Shown in pieces: positions 24,583 to 27,643 of a stretch of DNA of 27,643 nucleotides. The stretch spans positions 1 through 27,643 of the IMG/VR virus record IMGVR_UViG_3300034158_000018. One strand, given 5' to 3'. Numbering within the stretch: position 1 is the stretch's first letter; each line of letters opens with the position of its first letter. The notes beneath the pieces were generated by a model, which saw only the letters and a program-made list of their open reading frames with translations, made no database searches and was not told the DNA's origin. The translations under genes were made by a program, and so were the position numbers. Origin of the DNA: a virus.

Positions 24583-25260
24583 ATGTCAACTACAACAGAA
24601 ATCACTGAGGAGCTGACGGTCGAGTTTACCAAATGGAAAGACGAGATCCTTCGTCTCCTCCGTGCGAGTAACTCCAACCCAGAAGTGACCACCAGTAAAG
24701 TGGGTGGGCTGTCCTTCAATGAAATCGCTGCGATCATCGACCAGGAATTGCTTGCGCACATCAACAATCGCAACGCACATGGTCTGACGTTAGCCGGTTT
24801 GGGTGGGATGTCGGCCACGGCGTTCGACACGCTGATGAAGTCGTACTACCCCAAGGCAGGGATGCCATTCACTACCGTGAAGGGTGTTTCGTACACGGTG
24901 GCAGGTGCTGTGCTGAAGGTGGCTGACATCCAGTTCATGTGGATGGGTCGTGCATTGACTGCCTCTGGCGGTACGTTCACGGCTACAGCAGCCCGGCAGT
25001 ACATCAAGTTCGTGGTCTCCACGGCGGCTGGTGGTTATAAGCAGGTAACAGTGCTGATGTCGCCCAATGCCTCTGAGGATATCAACACCATCATCGTGGG
25101 ACACGTTCAGTTGGTGGGTGGCATCGCCCAACCTGTCTTCACTGATGTGGTTCGTATTGGTCATGCGGCCATCAGTCAACTGCGGCGCGGGTATGCAATT
25201 CCTGCAACGTTCGGCACACCGACTCAGCCGCAGACCCTCAGTCCGAGCTGGTTCTCGTAA
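24583..25260 (+). CDS. Short tail-fibre paralog, family B2
   Basis: 225 aa; the ATG lies 3 bases past the previous stop with GGAG shortly upstream. Residues 1-75 repeat the adaptor module: WKDEILRLLRASNSNPEVTT, VGGLSFNEIAAIIDQELLAH, then NNRNAHGLTLAGLGG. The middle (about 80-190) is a compact beta-rich domain with a Gly/Ala/Val pattern (MWMGRALTASGGTFTATAAR), and the end is RGYAIPATFGTPTQPQTLSP. It is much shorter than the 983-aa protein and may assemble on it or be an alternative tip. No enzymatic motif is seen. Confidence 0.68.
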   Translation: MSTTTEITEELTVEFTKWKDEILRLLRASNSNPEVTTSKVGGLSFNEIAAIIDQELLAHINNRNAHGLTLAGLGGMSATAFDTLMKSYYPKAGMPFTTVKGVSYTVAGAVLKVADIQFMWMGRALTASGGTFTATAARQYIKFVVSTAAGGYKQVTVLMSPNASEDINTIIVGHVQLVGGIAQPVFTDVVRIGHAAISQLRRGYAIPATFGTPTQPQTLSPSWFS

Positions 25261-25272
25261 ACAGAGGTCATC

Positions 25273-26007
25273 ATGGCAGAACCAACTGATGAAATCCTGC
25301 TGCTGAATTATTACTTCTCTCAGTATCAGGCCAACATCGTCCGGTTGTTGAAACGTCCTAAGCGTGCACGCATCATCGCAGGCAATACAGACACTCTCAA
25401 TAACCAGACGGTGGCACAACTGCTTGCGGGGGCAAGGGCTGACCTTGCTGCCCACGCAGCGTTGCAAAACAACCCACACCAAGAAACCATTCGGACCATC
25501 GGTTCGTTTGAAGAGTCCTACGTCCGTGGTGAGGCGGTGAAGAAGATCCCGAGTGGTATTCTTCCCATCTCCACCTATGGTGTCGGGGATGAGCTTGGCG
25601 ATGCCGAGGTCTTGGCTGCGTGGGATGTTGCTAACTGGATCTTGACATGCACTCGGCCGATGAACGTCATCATCTCCGGTACTCCGTTCTTGATTCCCAG
25701 CACGCGCATCGACTTACGTACCATCGATGCGGCCCCAGGTAACAAAACCTTTCACGTCTTCGTCTACCTGAAGTTCGGTGTGGTGTCGTATCGAGTCTCA
25801 TCTGAGTCGCCTCCTGAAGGCAACTCGATCATGTACATCGGCACCGTGACTACCGGCACCGTCGGTATCGTGTCGAAGACATTCAAATCTGTTGTGCGGA
25901 TTGACACCTTCCGTCTGTCGTCGACGCCTATTGGCTCTGCGATCCCGGTACAAGGTGGCACGTACGACGCAGCGGTTGCGTTCCCAACTACCTGGAACCC
26001 AGCCTAA
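25273..26007 (+). CDS. Short tail-fibre paralog, family B3
   Basis: 244 aa, starting MAEPTDEILLLNYYFSQYQA. Residues about 15-80 carry the same adaptor module as the two preceding genes: NIVRLLKRPKRAR, TDTLNNQTVAQLLAGARADL, then AHAALQNNPHQETIRTIG. The rest is a beta-rich domain that ends RLSSTPIGSAIPVQGGTYDA, resembling the end of the preceding protein (RRGYAIPATFGTPT). The match therefore extends through both ends, and the two genes likely arose by tandem duplication. Role: virion fibre or collar component. No catalytic motif. Confidence 0.68.
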   Translation: MAEPTDEILLLNYYFSQYQANIVRLLKRPKRARIIAGNTDTLNNQTVAQLLAGARADLAAHAALQNNPHQETIRTIGSFEESYVRGEAVKKIPSGILPISTYGVGDELGDAEVLAAWDVANWILTCTRPMNVIISGTPFLIPSTRIDLRTIDAAPGNKTFHVFVYLKFGVVSYRVSSESPPEGNSIMYIGTVTTGTVGIVSKTFKSVVRIDTFRLSSTPIGSAIPVQGGTYDAAVAFPTTWNPA

Positions 26008-26019
26008 TCGGAGAGCAGC

Positions 26020-26655
26020 ATGACTCAACCAGTACCGGAATACCCAACCAACGTTCAGGCCTCTAATCCGTACGAAGGTATCGACCGCGGCTTGTTCATG
26101 ATTCAGGGACCGGTTCCCAAATTCGCCCGTGTCCACTCAGCGCGTTGGGTGACACACGGTCCGAACGCCGGTATTGGTCGTCTGGAATACCAGATCATGG
26201 TGTTCAATGCCATGCCAACCACCAACGCCCAGTACATGGGTGGCGTTTTGGCTAAAGCTCCGGATGGCAGTGAGTGGTTCGACTGTCTGACACGCGGCAG
26301 CTTGCTTCCTCCGATCATGGTGGAGTACTGGGCTCGTCACAGCTACCAGGGCTATTACACCAACCACGAGGTCACCGATGCGGGTCTCTTGTCCGATCTG
26401 GAGAAGAACACCAACATCGAACAAGCCCAGGCACTCACAGTGACCATGGGACGTCCTCTGGAGCTCGATAGCATCGAATTCATTGTGACGTATAACCAAA
26501 CCGCTGGAATGCCTCTGACACGCAGCTCAGCGGCTCTGACGATTGGTTACGGTCCTACCACCAACAAGCAAGAGATCACGCTGACTGATTTCAATCAGCA
26601 GTTCTTCGATCCAGTGCAATACGCATTGGCTCACCTGAAATCCCTGAGGACTTGA
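26020..26655 (+). CDS. Probable tail/virion structural protein
   Basis: 211 aa with GGAGA upstream of the ATG. It begins MTQPVPEYPTNVQASNPYEG and appears to be beta-rich with scattered charged loops and no membrane segment. It lacks the adaptor module of the three preceding genes. No domain is recognised. It lies between the fibre paralogs and the lysin with 12- and 3-base gaps, so it belongs to the same late operon. A small tail or collar protein is the most likely role, from context only. Confidence 0.6.
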   Translation: MTQPVPEYPTNVQASNPYEGIDRGLFMIQGPVPKFARVHSARWVTHGPNAGIGRLEYQIMVFNAMPTTNAQYMGGVLAKAPDGSEWFDCLTRGSLLPPIMVEYWARHSYQGYYTNHEVTDAGLLSDLEKNTNIEQAQALTVTMGRPLELDSIEFIVTYNQTAGMPLTRSSAALTIGYGPTTNKQEITLTDFNQQFFDPVQYALAHLKSLRT

Positions 26656-26658
26656 TCT

Positions 26659-27333
26659 ATGGCTACCACGCCGAGTAAGACCCTGAGTGAAACTCAAACC
26701 TGGCTCAAGCAGCTGGGTTACAATCCAGGTATCGTTGACGGTATCTGGGGTAAAGACTCTGAGAAGGCTTACCAAGCTCTCATTGCGAACAACATCGTCA
26801 ATGGCGATGTGGTCATGATCCCGTGGGGTGTGAAATTCACCGAACAGGAAATGGCCAAACTGCGTCAGGTTGTCCGCAACCTCGGTTTACCACTGCATAT
26901 GGTCCAGGACTTCATGGGCTGCATGGCATGGGAGACTGGCGAGAAGTTCAGCCCGTCGACCAAGAACCCTGGTTCCAGCGCTACTGGCCTGATCCAGTTC
27001 ATGGAGGCCACCGCGAAGTCGATGGGCACCACGACTGCCGACATGGCCAAGATGACTGTGGTCGAGCAACTGGGCTACGTCGAGAAACACTTCCTGCCTT
27101 ACCGCAAGAAGATCCAGAACCTCGGCGACGTTTACATGACCATCCTGAAACCGGTAGCCGTTGGCCAGCCGGACAGCTACGTCATGTGGTCCAAGGCTGA
27201 CAGCCAGTTCGTTCCGAACAAAGGTATCGACTTCAATGACGACGGCGTCATCACTCGTCTGGAAGCCGTGCACAAAGTGCGCAACAAGCTGGTGAAAGGT
27301 TTCCTGCCTGGCAACGTCCGCAAGGCTGCGTAA
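26659..27333 (+). CDS. Endolysin: peptidoglycan-binding plus lytic transglycosylase (SLT) domain, with EF-hand-like loop
   Basis: 224 aa. Residues 8-45 are a PG_binding_1-type repeat (LSETQTWLKQLGYNPGIVDG then IWGKDSEKAYQAL). Residues about 80-180 resemble the SLT lysozyme-like domain of phiKZ gp144. E92 in MAWETGEKFSPSTKNPGSSA is the likely catalytic glutamate, and the downstream SATGLIQFMEATAKS is the typical GL-Q segment. The enzyme cleaves the glycan strand of peptidoglycan. Residues 191-202 (DFNDDGVITRLE) match a canonical EF-hand calcium loop. GAGGA lies nine bases before the ATG, inside the upstream gene. No signal peptide is seen, so release would need a holin. As the last gene of a tail operon it might instead be virion-associated. 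Confidence 0.85.
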   Translation: MATTPSKTLSETQTWLKQLGYNPGIVDGIWGKDSEKAYQALIANNIVNGDVVMIPWGVKFTEQEMAKLRQVVRNLGLPLHMVQDFMGCMAWETGEKFSPSTKNPGSSATGLIQFMEATAKSMGTTTADMAKMTVVEQLGYVEKHFLPYRKKIQNLGDVYMTILKPVAVGQPDSYVMWSKADSQFVPNKGIDFNDDGVITRLEAVHKVRNKLVKGFLPGNVRKAA

Positions 27334-27349
27334 ACAAAAAAAAGAAAGC

Positions 27350-27379
27350 TAGAGACAGGAGCTTGCGCTCCTGTCTCTA
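27350..27379. terminator. Bidirectional terminator between lysin and partial HNH-like gene
   Basis: A 13-bp perfect stem (TAGAGACAGGAGC with GCTCCTGTCTCTA) has a TTGC loop. On the leftward strand it is followed by CTTTCTTTTTTTTG, giving a strong intrinsic terminator for the right-edge gene. The rightward strand continues TGCTGTTACTTCTT, a weaker U-rich tail for the lysin operon. Confidence 0.85.
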
Positions 27380-27384
27380 TGCTG

Positions 27385-27643
27385 TTACTTCTTCGGTGTA
27401 CTCAGGTAGTCGCAGGTTGTAGCAACGTTGATGTCGGTGGATTGGCTGGATGCCGCCACAGTGGAAGACTGACGTAAACGACGTTCTTGCCAGCTAACGT
27501 TACCGGGTACATAGCCGAGACTAAGGATCTTGCGTTCCAAGCGCAGTCCGACCTTGTAGCCATTCTCCATCGCCCAGACGCGGAAGGTTTCGAAGTGTAG
27601 CCATTCCATCCCGAAATGGATATTGCTGCACTCACACATATGG
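27385..27643 (-). CDS. Partial gene resembling the C-terminal part of phage HNH-type homing endonucleases
   Basis: A leftward frame is open at the right window edge and ends at 27385. An internal ATG at 27639 gives MCECSNIHFGMEWLHFETFR and 84 aa, but the true start may lie outside. The pattern W-x-x-F-x-x-F, W-A-x-x-N-G-Y, G-L-R-L-E-R, G-Y-x-P-x-N-x-x-W and a final basic Q-rich segment (WQERRLRQS) matches the tail of mobile HNH-type endonucleases common in large phages. These usually read W..F..F..W...nGY..gl.ldRid..g.Y.peN.rW....q. The HNH residues themselves would be upstream. It may be a free-standing mobile gene inserted beside the lysin. Confidence 0.5.
   Translation of the reverse strand, partial: HMCECSNIHFGMEWLHFETFRVWAMENGYKVGLRLERKILSLGYVPGNVSWQERRLRQSSTVAASSQSTDINVATTCDYLSTPKK

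Overview
The window reads as part of the genome of a large tailed phage of the phiKZ-like (jumbo, chimallivirus-type) group, probably infecting Pseudomonas or a related gammaproteobacterium. The supporting genes are a fragment resembling the C-terminus of a multisubunit RNA polymerase beta subunit, a UvsX/RecA-like recombinase, an RNase HI with a long C-terminal extension, an SbcC/Rad50-like ATPase, a baseplate spike with a PAAR tip, a run of tail-fibre-like structural genes, and a peptidoglycan-binding plus transglycosylase lysin. As I recall phiKZ, the order RNAP-beta fragment, UvsX, structural protein, RNase H resembles its gp149-gp155 region. The host is an inference. The base composition looks GC-richer than phiKZ itself. 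I saw no tRNA, rRNA, CRISPR array or insertion sequence, and no gap above about 150 bases lacks a gene.

Layout. Positions 1-6830 are almost entirely leftward: a partial structural gene (1-1008), a NADAR-like protein, four unrecognised proteins, the RNAP-beta-like fragment (4252-5007), an 89-aa protein and the UvsX-like recombinase (5391-6830). One rightward gene (2583-3011) is embedded in this block. A rightward gene of likely structural type (6916-7767) then converges on a leftward block (7814-10561) that holds a Cys/His-rich protein, RNase H and a membrane protein/lipoprotein pair that looks like a two-gene spanin. Two rightward structural genes (10672-12690) converge on a leftward block with a 23-aa Cys-rich ORF, an unknown protein and the SbcC-like ATPase (12740-15646). 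The spike and PAAR genes (15713-16848, rightward) converge on one leftward gene (16886-18142). A long rightward tail/fibre operon follows (18229-26655) and ends with the lysin (26659-27333). A partial leftward gene resembling the C-terminal part of phage HNH-type homing endonucleases runs off the right edge.

Four convergent junctions (7777, 12699, 16850, 27350) carry a long near-perfect hairpin, and a fifth strong hairpin with a U-tract ends the NADAR operon (1060). Two of the divergent junctions have an AT-rich tract ending in TATG (10585, 18165), resembling the late promoter reported for the phiKZ non-virion RNA polymerase. The others have weaker matches or none. The window thus mixes nucleic-acid enzymes (polymerase piece, recombinase, RNase H, SbcC), virion and tail morphogenesis, and lysis. 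The most interesting leads are the NADAR-like protein, the spanin-like pair far from the lysin, an EF-hand loop in the lysin, two families of tandem tail paralogs, a GATase/ThuA-like fold inside a tail protein, and the Cys-rich microprotein.
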